Below the pieces are notes generated by a model. That model did not search any database. It was not told the DNA's origin and was given only the letters and a program-made list of their open reading frames with translations. Of a DNA stretch of 64,000 nucleotides, positions 34,947-43,722 are shown piece after piece. The position numbers and the translations under genes are program-made. This stretch comes from JAMZMI01 sp047632435 (GTDB lineage: Bacteria > Bacteroidota > Bacteroidia > Cytophagales > Cyclobacteriaceae): the NCBI GenBank assembly GCA_047632435.1, contig JBLICU010000002.1:95928-159927 (forward strand), given 5' to 3'. Within the stretch, counting starts at the first letter, position 1, and each line of letters opens with the position of its first letter.

Positions 34947-36134
34947 ATGAAAACGATAGACGATTTCAGCTTTAGAAACAGAAAAGCAATTATCAGGGTA
35001 GATTTTAATGTCCCTCTGGATGCAAATCAAAAAGTAACCGACGATACAAGAATAAAGGCAGCCATCCCAACCATCAAAAAAATCATTGATGAAGGAGGTT
35101 CTGCAATATTAATGAGTCACTTGGGTCGCCCAAAGGGTGGGCCTGAAGATAAATATTCACTTCGCCATATCATTCCAAATCTGAGTGAGAAGCTTGGCGT
35201 ACAAGTAGATTTCGCAAATGATTGTATAGGCGAAGAAGCCACTGGGAAATCTAAAGCACTTGGCGCAGGTCAGGTTTTGTTACTAGAAAATGTTCGATTC
35301 TACAAAGAAGAGGAAAAAGGTGATGAAGCATTCGCTAAGAAGTTGGCAGGATTAGGAGATATCTATGTGAACGATGCATTTGGCACAGCGCACAGGGCAC
35401 ATGCCTCTACCACTGTTGTCGCAAAATTTTTCGAAGACAAATGCTGTGGATACGTCATGCAACAGGAGCTTGAAAACGCCAAAAAGGTGCTCGGAAATGC
35501 TGACAGACCTTTCACAGCCATCATGGGTGGCGCAAAAATTTCTGACAAAATCCTCATCATTGAGCGTTTGCTTGACAATGTCGACAACCTGATAATCGGT
35601 GGTGGCATGTCCTATACTTTTTCTAAAGCCAATGGTGGGAAAATAGGAAAATCACTTCTGGAAGCTGATAAAATGGAGCTTACGAAAGAAATAGTTAAAA
35701 AAGCGAAGGCCAAAGGAGTAAAGATTTATTTACCTGTGGATACGGTGATAGCTGATGACTTTAACAAAGACGCTAACCATAAAGTAGTTCCTGAAGGACA
35801 GATTCCTGATGATTGGGAAGGATTGGACATTGGGCCTGAAACAGTAAAGATATTTGCTGCAGTAGTAGCAGAATCAAAAACCATCCTTTGGAACGGCCCA
35901 ATGGGCGTGTTTGAGTTTCCGGCATTCGCCAAAGGAACAGATGCCATTGCAGAGGCGGTTGTAAAAGCAACCAAAAATGGAGGTTTCTCTCTGATCGGTG
36001 GGGGAGATTCAGCATCAGCGATCAACAATCTTGGCTATGGAGATGATGTGAGCTATGTCTCTACCGGCGGTGGTGCACTTCTGGAATATATGGAAGGAAA
36101 AGTGCTTCCTGGTGTAGCTGCATTGGAAGGTTAA
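34947..36134 (+). CDS. pgk: phosphoglycerate kinase
   Basis: A 395-residue phosphoglycerate kinase, the glycolytic enzyme interconverting 1,3-bisphosphoglycerate and 3-phosphoglycerate with ATP. It shows the N-terminal signature RVDFNVPLD, LMSHLGRPKGG, LLLENVRFYKEEEKG, FGTAHRAHAST, GGAKISDKI, and the nucleotide motifs NGPMGVFE and GGGDSASA. Length is normal. A strong terminator follows at 36156-36185. Confidence 0.98.
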   Translation: MKTIDDFSFRNRKAIIRVDFNVPLDANQKVTDDTRIKAAIPTIKKIIDEGGSAILMSHLGRPKGGPEDKYSLRHIIPNLSEKLGVQVDFANDCIGEEATGKSKALGAGQVLLLENVRFYKEEEKGDEAFAKKLAGLGDIYVNDAFGTAHRAHASTTVVAKFFEDKCCGYVMQQELENAKKVLGNADRPFTAIMGGAKISDKILIIERLLDNVDNLIIGGGMSYTFSKANGGKIGKSLLEADKMELTKEIVKKAKAKGVKIYLPVDTVIADDFNKDANHKVVPEGQIPDDWEGLDIGPETVKIFAAVVAESKTILWNGPMGVFEFPAFAKGTDAIAEAVVKATKNGGFSLIGGGDSASAINNLGYGDDVSYVSTGGGALLEYMEGKVLPGVAALEG

Positions 36135-36155
36135 AATTAGAAATAAATGAAATTC

Positions 36156-36185
36156 AAAACCCGGGCCTTTGGTTCGGGTTTTTTT
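36156..36185 (+). terminator. intrinsic terminator of pgk
   Basis: Stem AAAACCCG (36156-36163) with CGGGTTTT (36175-36182), an 11-nt loop and a continuing T run. It begins 22 bp after the stop codon. Confidence 0.9.
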
Positions 36186-36233
36186 GTGGGCGAAATAATT
36201 GCCGTTTTTGGTAAAGATTTCGCCTTTCTTGCC

Positions 36234-36257
36234 GTTGTAAGTGTCCGCACTTACAAC
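36234..36257. repeat. REP-like hairpin, left of DUF433/DUF5615 module
   Basis: GTTGTAAGTG (36234-36243), loop TCCG, CACTTACAAC (36248-36257): perfect 10-bp arms. About 40 bp around it resembles the 37050-37094 region in direct orientation, so related sequences flank the toxin-antitoxin module. Confidence 0.7.
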
Positions 36258-36327
36258 TTATGCCATTATTCAAGGAAGCTGTGATGACACTAATAAAATG
36301 CTCATTTAGAACATTAGCTATTCGATG

Positions 36328-36655
36328 TTAAGGATCTTTTATGAGTTCGAGAATCTCATCAGTGTCAGAGTTGAGATAGTGATTAATCCTCAAAAGGTTA
36401 TTTATAAGTAAATCAGCAACAGTTTTAGTTGTTAGGTTTCCAGTGTTGAGATAGACTATTTTAGGAGGTGTTCCATGCATCGCATTAAGAATCAAAAGGG
36501 ACTACTGCGAAATTGAGCTTTCTTGCAAATCGAAAAATTTTATAATCAGATGAATCTTCCAATCCAACAAAGCGTACCTGTTGGCAATTTGAGAATTCAA
36601 ATGGAAGAGTTTTAAGTGTTTTTGGTGATCTTTTTTGATCAAATAACAGGTTCAC
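36328..36655 (-). pseudogene. DUF5615 (PIN-like) toxin, frame-disrupted
   Basis: Starting at GTG (36655), overlapping the antitoxin stop as GTGA, the first frame reads VNLLFDQKRSPKTLKTL, then QQVRFVGLEDSSDYKIFRFA and FAVVPFDS before a stop at 36485-36487. The C-terminal half continues in another frame: MHGTPPKIVYLNTGNLTTK followed by VADLLINNLLRIN and a stop at 36328. DUF5615 toxins normally read FDSDF at this junction, so a few residues have been lost by a small out-of-frame deletion. Key acidic residues are thereby disrupted, and the toxin is likely inactive. Confidence 0.75.
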
Positions 36656-36873
36656 GCAAAAGAAATCAATCTTCTTTCTTTGTCCGCTGCATAGGCCAGA
36701 CATGCATTGATCATCTCGCCAGTGATTACCACAAAATCGGACTTGATGTTCTCTCCGCTCATTCCATTGGATAGCCAGTTCAATACATCGTAGACAGATA
36801 TTCTTGTTCCCTTGATGCAAGGTTTTCCGAATCGTTTATCCGCTCGTATTTCCAAAAATTGTCTATAATCCAA
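36652..36873 (-). CDS. DUF433 antitoxin
   Basis: A 73-residue antitoxin-type protein with the DUF433 pattern: LEIRADKRFGKPCIKGTRISVYDVLNWLSNGMS followed by a short helical end. Such proteins contain a winged HTH-like domain and pair with DUF5615 PIN-like toxins, as here. I place the start at TTG (36873), since the open frame above it, beginning at GTG 36951, encodes hydrophobic sequence foreign to the family. The antitoxin itself looks intact although its toxin is broken. Confidence 0.7.
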   Translation of the reverse strand: MDYRQFLEIRADKRFGKPCIKGTRISVYDVLNWLSNGMSGENIKSDFVVITGEMINACLAYAADKERRLISFA

Positions 36874-37056
36874 ATGTTGAAGATACGAAAAATATTTCGG
36901 TTTGGCTATGATCCACAGCAATCTCAATATGTACCACAAAGCAATAACCACCCAAAAGGTCTTGGTAATAAATCAAAATTGCAACAGATTTCAATCCGAG
37001 TAATCCTATTTAGGTGCGGTCATAAATTCTTGGCTTTTTCCGCATAGAAACTCGCC

Positions 37057-37080
37057 TTTGTAAGTCTTCCTATTTACAAA
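37057..37080. repeat. REP-like hairpin, right of DUF433/DUF5615 module
   Basis: TTTGTAAGT (37057-37065) and ATTTACAAA (37072-37080) pair with one G-T mismatch around a 6-nt loop containing TTCC. It is similar to the hairpin at 36234-36257. Confidence 0.55.
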
Positions 37081-37249
37081 TTCTACGATCATTCAATGTG
37101 ACAGTGCCAACATTGAGACAGGCAAAGAAACTTAATGCCGAAAATTATTCTGATTTTTTATCCCAATCCATTGATGCCGCACCCGTTTCACATCTTTCAA
37201 ATAACATACTTCCTACTTCCTTTTAAGAATTTCCATTTGATTCCTATCG

Positions 37250-37263
37250 GTAACAATTGTTAC
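37250..37263. promoter_or_regulatory. GTAACA-AT-TGTTAC palindrome upstream of RND operon
   Basis: A perfect 14-bp palindrome whose right edge is 55 bp before the TolC-like start codon. Its half-sites equal those of the rhodanese site at 15971-15984. Likely an operator for a dimeric regulator; the regulator gene is not in view. Confidence 0.65.
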
Positions 37264-37318
37264 TCATTGTCGATCTGAGCCCTTCTAGTTTTGAGGAAAA
37301 TTTAAGGACTTAATAGCA

Positions 37319-38632
37319 ATGATAAATAAAATAATGATTGCCCTGATATTAGGGCTCATAGTCGTCAACGTATCTAGCGGTCAGGATACATTGACCATTT
37401 CAAGATCGGATATTTTAAGCAAAATATACAGTCAAAATCTACAGATCAAAATTGCGAATCAGACATTCCAATCCGCGCAGGCCGATTACCATCAATCCAA
37501 TGCGCTGTTTTTGCCAAGTATCACAGCCTCTCACACAGCGATCCTTACAACCAATCCCTTGATGGCTTTTGGTTCCAAACTGAATCAGGAAATATTGACT
37601 CCAGCGGATTTCGACCCTGCCCTACTCAACAATCCTGATAGGATTGACAACTATGCCACCAACATTGAGGTAGTGCAGCCACTGATCAACGTGGATGGAT
37701 TGTATGAGAGAAATGCTGCAAAAGCGAAAATGCAGGCTTATCAATTACAAACCGAGCGCACCAGAGAATACATCGAACTGGAAGTGGGCAAGGCATATAT
37801 GCAGTTACAATTGGCCTATAGTGCGGTAAAAGTTTTGAAAAATGCCAACGCCACTGCTGATGCGAGTTTGACTATGGTCGAAAACTACTATGATCAGGGG
37901 ATGCTCCAAAAAACAGACTTGCTTGATGTGCAGGTTCGAGTCAATGAAGTGAGAAATCAGCTACAATACGCAAAAAGTAGCGTTAAAAACGCCTCTGACT
38001 ATCTGGGGTTCCTCCTCAATGAAGAAGGGGGCGATCAAGTTTACCTACCGGCTGAAGACATAACCAGCCAAATATCCCCTGCCATATTTGACCCTAACCT
38101 TTCAGAAGGAAGAAAGGACATATTGGCTATGAACAAATCCGCTGAGGCATATGAAAAGATGTTTCAGTCGAGCAAGATGAATTTTCTACCCCGATTGAAT
38201 GCATTTGGTAGTTACCAGATGTACGATGATCAATTGCTGGGAACCAATGCCAAAGGGTACCTTATCGGAGCACAATTATCATGGACACTGTTCGATGGTT
38301 ACAAATCCATCGGCAAGATGGAAAAGAGCAAAGTAGATTTTGTAAAGGCTAAGACAGAAACGGAGCAATACAAATCACAAAGCCAGATGGAGCTGAGCAA
38401 GACCTACCGGCAGCTCAAGGATGTCGAAAATAAAGTAACCTATTCCATGCTGGCCTTTGATCAATCACAGGAAGCTTACAGAATTCGCAATGACCGCTTC
38501 CAACAAGGATTGGAAAAAACTACCGACCTACTAATGTCGGAAACACAAATGTTCAAAAAGGAATTGGAGTATCTACAAGCAGCATTCGAATACAATTTTA
38601 CAAAAGACTACTTAACATTTTTAACTAGATAA
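37319..38632 (+). CDS. TolC family outer-membrane efflux protein
   Basis: A 437-residue outer-membrane channel of the TolC family, first gene of a five-gene operon. Signal peptide to about residue 21 (ending VSSGQ). Two repeated coiled-coil/beta modules are visible, with SNALFLPSITASH near the start, LQLAYSAVKVLKNANATADAS in the first hairpin, and FFxxGLE-like FQQGLEKTTDLLMSETQMF near the end. It forms the exit duct for the RND pump encoded downstream. It ends 4 bp before the adaptor gene. Confidence 0.93.
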   Translation: MINKIMIALILGLIVVNVSSGQDTLTISRSDILSKIYSQNLQIKIANQTFQSAQADYHQSNALFLPSITASHTAILTTNPLMAFGSKLNQEILTPADFDPALLNNPDRIDNYATNIEVVQPLINVDGLYERNAAKAKMQAYQLQTERTREYIELEVGKAYMQLQLAYSAVKVLKNANATADASLTMVENYYDQGMLQKTDLLDVQVRVNEVRNQLQYAKSSVKNASDYLGFLLNEEGGDQVYLPAEDITSQISPAIFDPNLSEGRKDILAMNKSAEAYEKMFQSSKMNFLPRLNAFGSYQMYDDQLLGTNAKGYLIGAQLSWTLFDGYKSIGKMEKSKVDFVKAKTETEQYKSQSQMELSKTYRQLKDVENKVTYSMLAFDQSQEAYRIRNDRFQQGLEKTTDLLMSETQMFKKELEYLQAAFEYNFTKDYLTFLTR

Positions 38633-38636
38633 AAAC

Positions 38637-39722
38637 ATGACAAAAATATTTAACACAATCGTTGGACTCGCGCTCATTTTGGCGATGACCAGCTGTGGAA
38701 GCAGCGAGGAAAAATCCATCATAGAAATGCCGGCCATCCCGGTAAAAGTAGCCAAGGCCATTGTGGACAACAATAGCACATTCATAACAGCCAGTGGCAA
38801 AATAGAAGCTGAAAAAAGTGCCAGTTTGAGCACCCGGATGATGGGCTATGTCACTGAACTCTATGTGAATACCGGACAAAAAGTAATGGAAGGACAGCTT
38901 CTGGTCAGCATCAACAACACAGACCTGCAGGCCAAAAAAGCACAGGTAGAAGCATCCATCGTACAGGCAACAGCCGGATATGACAATGCGAAAAAGGATT
39001 ATGACCGCTTCAAAACGCTATTTGAACAGAAGAGTGCCTCGCCAAAAGAATTGGACGATATGACGACACGCTATGAGATGGCCAAAGCCGGACTGGAAGC
39101 AGCGCAGCAAATGAAAAATGAGGTATTAGCCCAATTTTCTTATGCCAATATCAAGGCACCATTTTCAGGGGTGGTGACGAACACATACGTGAAAGCGGGT
39201 GACATGGCCAACCCGGGCATGCCGCTAGTGAGCATGGAGGCTCCATCCAGTATGCAGGTGATGGCAATGGTATCAGAAACGCATATTGACGCAATCAAAA
39301 ACGGAATGGATGTACAGGTTTTGGTGAAGTCCTTGGATAAAATGATCAAAGGAAAAGTAATCGAGATCAGCACCTCAGCCAAAAACACCGGCGGCCAGTA
39401 TATGGTGAAAATAAACCTGAACAAAACGGATGATCCGGTGCTGTCAGGCATGTTTGTGAATGTGCAGTTTCCTGTAACAAGAACGAGCGAATCCACCGAT
39501 GCTGGGATCATTCTGATACCGGAACAGGCCTTGATCCGACAAGGGCAGCTTACGGGAATTTATTCCATAGGAGCTGGAAATGCAGCCATCCTGAGATGGT
39601 TGCGAACAGGAAAAACCTACGGAGACCAGACTGAGGTGCTATCCGGGCTGTCGGCAGATGAGATTTATGTCGTTTCGGCTGAGGAGAAATTATTTAACGG
39701 AGCTAAAGTGAGTTACAAGTAG
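38637..39722 (+). CDS. RND efflux periplasmic adaptor (lipoprotein)
   Basis: A 361-residue membrane-fusion protein. The signal ends in the lipobox MTSC (Cys20), so it is lipid-anchored. The biotinyl-lipoyl domain is split by an alpha-helical hairpin (residues about 85-150): LYVNTGQKVMEGQLLVSI before, and IKAPFSGVVTNTYVKAGDMANPGMPL after; then the beta-barrel and membrane-proximal domains. It links the inner-membrane pump with TolC. It starts 4 bp after the tolC-like gene. No His-rich metal-binding tail is seen. Confidence 0.93.
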   Translation: MTKIFNTIVGLALILAMTSCGSSEEKSIIEMPAIPVKVAKAIVDNNSTFITASGKIEAEKSASLSTRMMGYVTELYVNTGQKVMEGQLLVSINNTDLQAKKAQVEASIVQATAGYDNAKKDYDRFKTLFEQKSASPKELDDMTTRYEMAKAGLEAAQQMKNEVLAQFSYANIKAPFSGVVTNTYVKAGDMANPGMPLVSMEAPSSMQVMAMVSETHIDAIKNGMDVQVLVKSLDKMIKGKVIEISTSAKNTGGQYMVKINLNKTDDPVLSGMFVNVQFPVTRTSESTDAGIILIPEQALIRQGQLTGIYSIGAGNAAILRWLRTGKTYGDQTEVLSGLSADEIYVVSAEEKLFNGAKVSYK

Positions 39723-39853
39723 CAGTCATCGCGTGAGGGATAAAGCGTTCCACGCCAGAAGGAAATCCTTTTTTGCGGATGCAAAAAAGATTGAAGCGGA
39801 TAGCCCAGCTGGCCGCACAAAACCCGAACGGGCACGCCTAAAAAATAAAAACT
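39723..39853 (+). other. intra-operon element with hairpin
   Basis: This 131-bp gap inside an otherwise tight operon contains TTTTTTGC (39769-39776), GGAT loop, GCAAAAAA (39781-39788), and then AAGCGGATAGCCC. The hairpin lacks a T tail after it on the plus strand. It could lower read-through to the pump gene or protect the upstream mRNA; function inferred. Confidence 0.5.
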
Positions 39854-42800
39854 ATGCAAGAAGGAATATCAGGTAAAGTCGCCCATTTTTTCATCAACTC
39901 GAAGCTGACCATCCTGCTGATGGTGGCGTTGATGATCATTGGGGTATATAGCTCCACGTTGATACCACGTGAAGAGGAACCACAGATTATTGTGCCCATG
40001 GCCGATGTGCTGGTTGGGTATCCGGGAGCTAGCCCGGAAGAGGTAGAAAGTCGGGTGGTGAAGCCATTGGAAAAGGTAATCTCCAATATCAAAGGAGTAG
40101 AGCACATCCACAGCATGGCCATAAATGGTCAGGCGATGATCATTGTGCAATTTTATGTAGGTGAAGATGTGGAGCGATCCTATGTGAAACTCTATGACGA
40201 GCTGATGAAGCATGCAGGGATGTTTCCTCCCAATGTGATGCCGCCGATCTTGAAAACCCGCTCCATTGATGATGTGCCTATGCTCGGACTGACGCTTTGG
40301 AGTGAAAGCTATGATGATTATGAAATCAGGCTGCTGGCCGAAGAGCTCACCACGGAAATCGAAAAAATAAAAGATGTGGCCATCACCAAGGTGATCGGTG
40401 GAAGAAACCGTGAACTAAAAGTGGTTTTGGACATGGATAAAATGGCTGAAAATGGCGTAGATCCTTTGGGCATCATGCAGATGATTCAGGCCAGCAACAA
40501 TAGTGCACAGTCGGGAAGCTTCGTAAGCCACGATCAGGAATACCTGATTACCACAGGCCAGTTTTTACGGTCGGCAGAAGATGTCGGAAACCTGGTGGTG
40601 GGTGTGAACAAAAACATGCCCGTCTATCTGGAACAAGTGGCGAGCATAGTAGATGGCCCGGAATCCCCGTCCAGCTACGTGTCTTTCGGTTATGGAAAAG
40701 CCAATGAAGCTTCCAGTGAATTTAGATCAGAATATCCGGCTGTAACCATTTCTGTGGCCAAGGTGAAAGGTGCAGATGCTATGAAGGTTTCTGAAAAAAT
40801 TATTAACAAAGTGGAACGCCTAAAGCTGACTATGATCCCCAATGACATCCATGTGAATCTAACCAGAAACTATGGCGAAACGGCTTCTCACAAAGTAAGT
40901 GAATTGCTATTGCACTTAGGTGTGGCAATTATAGCTGTGACGGTGCTGGTGATGTTGGCAATGGGCTGGAAAGGCGGATTGGTCGTGTTCCTGACCGTGC
41001 CGCTCACGTTTGCGCTGACATTATTCAGCTATTACATGCTGGGTTACACGCTGAACCGAATCACTCTTTTTGCACTTGTATTCGTGGTGGGAATCGTGGT
41101 AGATGACAGTATCATCATCGCGGAAAACATGCATCGCCATTTCAAGATGAAGCGATTGCCATTTAAGCAGGCGGCCATCTATGCGATCAACGAAGTGGGT
41201 AACCCTACGATCCTGGCAACTTTCACGGTGATAGCAGCGATCCTTCCTATGGCATTCGTGTCGGGTATGATGGGGCCATATATGAGCCCAATGCCAATCG
41301 GAGCATCCATTGCGATGATCCTTTCTTTGTTTGTCGCATTGACGATTACTCCTTACCTGGGATATCACCTATTGAGAGAAAAAAAAGGACAAAAGCACAA
41401 GGAAGAACAGGGGCTGGAAAGTGGATGGATTTACAAGCTGTACAAGAAAATAGAGCAACCAATGCTTGATAGCGCAGTGAAACGATGGGTCATGCTTGGC
41501 ATCACAGTCTTGCTGTTGTTTGGATCTGTTTCTTTGTTTTTCACAAAGTCTGTGACGGTAAAAATGCTCCCATTCGACAACAAAAACGAATTTCAGGTAG
41601 TCGTAGACATGCCGGAAGGAACCACACTGGAGCGGACGGCTGCCGTGACCAAAGAGATCGCCCAGTATCTGTCTACAGTTCCTGAAGTGGTGGATTACCA
41701 AAACTACATCGGGGCATCTGCACCGATTACTTTTAACGGATTGGTGCGGCATTACGACTTGCGTGGTGGTAGCAATATGGCTGACATTCAGGTGAACCTT
41801 TTGCCAAAAGGAGAAAGAGACTTGCAAAGTCATGACATTGCCAAAATTGTGCGTCCAGAGATTCAAAAGATCTCCAAAAAGTATGGCGCCAATGTGAAAA
41901 TAGTGGAAGTGCCTCCGGGACCTCCTGTGCTTTCAACATTGGTAGCTGAGATTTACGGACCGGACTACAGGGAGCAAATAAAAGTGGCGTATCAGGTGAA
42001 GGAAATCCTTGAAAACACTGATGATATCGTGGATATTGACTGGATGGTGGAAGCTTCTCAAATCGAATACAAACTGGAAGTGGATAAGGAAAAAGCGATG
42101 CTTAATGGAATCGCTCCAGCCCAGATCGTTGGTAACTTGACCTATTTGCTGAGTGAATATCCCATCTCGAACCTTTATGATGAAAGATCAAGTGACCCAG
42201 TAGGAATTGTGCTTGCGCTTAACGATAAGGACAAAAGCAACCTAGAGGAAATTCAAAGCTTGAAAATCAAAGGCAGCCAGGGCAATGTGGTACCAATAAG
42301 TGATCTGGTGAAAGTAAAACTGGATACGTTACAAAAAACCATCTATCGCAAGGATCAGAAACAGGTGGTCTATGTATTTGCCGATATGGCCGGAGGATTG
42401 GAGAGTCCGGTTTATGCCATTCTTGGGATGGAAGAAAAACTACAAGCCATGCACCTGCCCAAAGGATACGCAGTGAACGAAAGGTACATGGAGCAGCCAT
42501 CAGATGAGAGTGATTTCACCGTGAAATGGGATGGAGAATGGCAAATCACTCTTGAAGTTTTCCGGGATTTGGGTGCAGCCTTTTTGGTGGTGATCATTGT
42601 CATCTACATGCTGATAGTGGGCTGGTTCCAAAACTTCAAAACCCCAATTGTGATGATGATCGCGATCCCACTTTCATTGGTTGGAATCGTACTGGGTCAC
42701 TGGGTTTTAGGTGCTTTCTTCACGGCCACTTCCTTTATCGGGATGATTGCACTGGCGGGAGTCATGGTGCGGAATTCTGTCTTGCTGATCGACTTTATTG

Positions 42801-43114
42801 AGATCCGATTGGCCGAAGGCGTGCCATTGAAACAAGCCATCATCGATGCAGGAGCGGTGCGAACCACTCCTATCCTACTCACAACCGGTGCGGTGGTGAT
42901 TGGTGCTTCCATCATCTTATTCGACCCGATCTTTCAAGGATTGGCCATCTCGTTAGTCGCCGGTGCGATAGTATCCACGTTGCTTACCCTAATCGTGGTG
43001 CCATTGATCTACTATATGACTGAGAGGAAAAAATGGGAGAATATAGAAGAAGTATCTATTGAAGATTCACGAGAAGAAGAAGATAAGACAGAGCACGAAT
43101 TAGTTGCTCATTAA
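39854..43114 (+). CDS. RND efflux pump inner-membrane permease
   Basis: A 1086-residue resistance-nodulation-division transporter of full length, with twelve helices in two repeats and two large periplasmic loops. The proton-relay Asp pair in helix 4 is intact (GIVVDDSIIIAEN), and GYPGASPEEVESRVVKPLE and GLAISLVAGAIVSTLLTLIVVPLIYY are typical. It pumps drugs, metals or small molecules using the proton gradient. The acidic C-terminal tail (EEVSIEDSREEEDKTEH) is free in the cytosol. Substrate is uncertain; the PII-like gene behind it hints at metal transport. Confidence 0.95.
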   Translation: MQEGISGKVAHFFINSKLTILLMVALMIIGVYSSTLIPREEEPQIIVPMADVLVGYPGASPEEVESRVVKPLEKVISNIKGVEHIHSMAINGQAMIIVQFYVGEDVERSYVKLYDELMKHAGMFPPNVMPPILKTRSIDDVPMLGLTLWSESYDDYEIRLLAEELTTEIEKIKDVAITKVIGGRNRELKVVLDMDKMAENGVDPLGIMQMIQASNNSAQSGSFVSHDQEYLITTGQFLRSAEDVGNLVVGVNKNMPVYLEQVASIVDGPESPSSYVSFGYGKANEASSEFRSEYPAVTISVAKVKGADAMKVSEKIINKVERLKLTMIPNDIHVNLTRNYGETASHKVSELLLHLGVAIIAVTVLVMLAMGWKGGLVVFLTVPLTFALTLFSYYMLGYTLNRITLFALVFVVGIVVDDSIIIAENMHRHFKMKRLPFKQAAIYAINEVGNPTILATFTVIAAILPMAFVSGMMGPYMSPMPIGASIAMILSLFVALTITPYLGYHLLREKKGQKHKEEQGLESGWIYKLYKKIEQPMLDSAVKRWVMLGITVLLLFGSVSLFFTKSVTVKMLPFDNKNEFQVVVDMPEGTTLERTAAVTKEIAQYLSTVPEVVDYQNYIGASAPITFNGLVRHYDLRGGSNMADIQVNLLPKGERDLQSHDIAKIVRPEIQKISKKYGANVKIVEVPPGPPVLSTLVAEIYGPDYREQIKVAYQVKEILENTDDIVDIDWMVEASQIEYKLEVDKEKAMLNGIAPAQIVGNLTYLLSEYPISNLYDERSSDPVGIVLALNDKDKSNLEEIQSLKIKGSQGNVVPISDLVKVKLDTLQKTIYRKDQKQVVYVFADMAGGLESPVYAILGMEEKLQAMHLPKGYAVNERYMEQPSDESDFTVKWDGEWQITLEVFRDLGAAFLVVIIVIYMLIVGWFQNFKTPIVMMIAIPLSLVGIVLGHWVLGAFFTATSFIGMIALAGVMVRNSVLLIDFIEIRLAEGVPLKQAIIDAGAVRTTPILLTTGAVVIGASIILFDPIFQGLAISLVAGAIVSTLLTLIVVPLIYYMTERKKWENIEEVSIEDSREEEDKTEHELVAH

Positions 43115-43125
43115 ATCACATGGAC

Positions 43126-43431
43126 ATGAAATTTTTAGTAATAACAGCAGTAAGGGAGTTTGAGAAAGGCATCAAATTGATCCTGAAGAAGGCAGAGGTA
43201 AAGACTTTTTCCTACAAAGAAGTAACAAGATACAAAGATGTATCAGATGAGCCGATGATAGGAAACTGGTTCGCAAGTGACATGCATGAAAATGAGTCGA
43301 TGCTCTTCTATGCATTCGTGAAAAAGGATAAGGTAAATCAGGTATTTGAACACGTAGAACAATTCAATTCGAAGCTGGAAACCAAGTCCAAAATCCACGT
43401 GGCGGTAATAAATATTGAAAAATTAAACTAG
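43126..43431 (+). CDS. PII-like (ferredoxin-fold) small protein linked to efflux operon
   Basis: A 101-residue protein with the beta-alpha-beta-beta-alpha-beta pattern of PII/CutA-like trimers: KFLVITAVREFEKGIKLILKKAE, then a loop and KSKIHVAVINIEKLN as last strand. A PII subgroup (PII-NG) is known to be encoded next to heavy-metal RND pumps, which fits this position 11 bp after the permease gene. The T-loop is short and no uridylylated Tyr can be assigned. It may sense a small ligand and act on the pump; inference. The ATG at 43120 is an alternative start. Confidence 0.6.
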   Translation: MKFLVITAVREFEKGIKLILKKAEVKTFSYKEVTRYKDVSDEPMIGNWFASDMHENESMLFYAFVKKDKVNQVFEHVEQFNSKLETKSKIHVAVINIEKLN

Positions 43432-43536
43432 TGAAAGAAGAAATAAGCATAAAAAATCAAAACCCTTTTTAAACCCACCGAGGTGATTTATTATGGCGAA
43501 TTCCATCGCGCCGGCAAACTATAAAGATTAAATAAC

Positions 43537-43722
43537 ATGAAAAACAGAATAGTAAGAGCAATAGCAGGGAGCTTCATATTGGTAAGCCTGCTCCTGGCCA
43601 TTTATGTCAACATCAATTGGCTATGGCTCACGGCATTCGTAGGAGCCAATCTACTTCAGTCCTCTCTCACCAAGTGGTGCTTGTTAGATGACATTCTTAG
43701 GTGGACGGGAGTGAAAAGCTGA
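43537..43722 (+). CDS. DUF2892 small inner-membrane protein
   Basis: A 61-residue two-helix membrane protein with the DUF2892 (YgaP-like membrane) pattern: MKNRIVRAIAGSFILVSLLLA, then NINWLWLTAFVGANLLQSSLTKWCLLDDILRW. In the family a CP(A/L)xxxL-like end is usual; here it is WCLLDDIL with a single Cys. It often sits beside rhodaneses or efflux pumps. It lies 105 bp after the PII-like gene and ends the operon. Role unknown. Confidence 0.8.
   Translation: MKNRIVRAIAGSFILVSLLLAIYVNINWLWLTAFVGANLLQSSLTKWCLLDDILRWTGVKS

Larger units (their letters stand above)
36874..37318. other. gene-free stretch before RND operon
   Basis: Holds a second REP-like hairpin (37057-37080) and the operator-like palindrome (37250-37263). 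No supportable gene on either strand. Confidence 0.55.

Noticed and set aside
36874..36951. Start of the DUF433 antitoxin at GTG 36951
   Set aside because: The added residues are hydrophobic and not found in the family; TTG 36873 gives the normal length.
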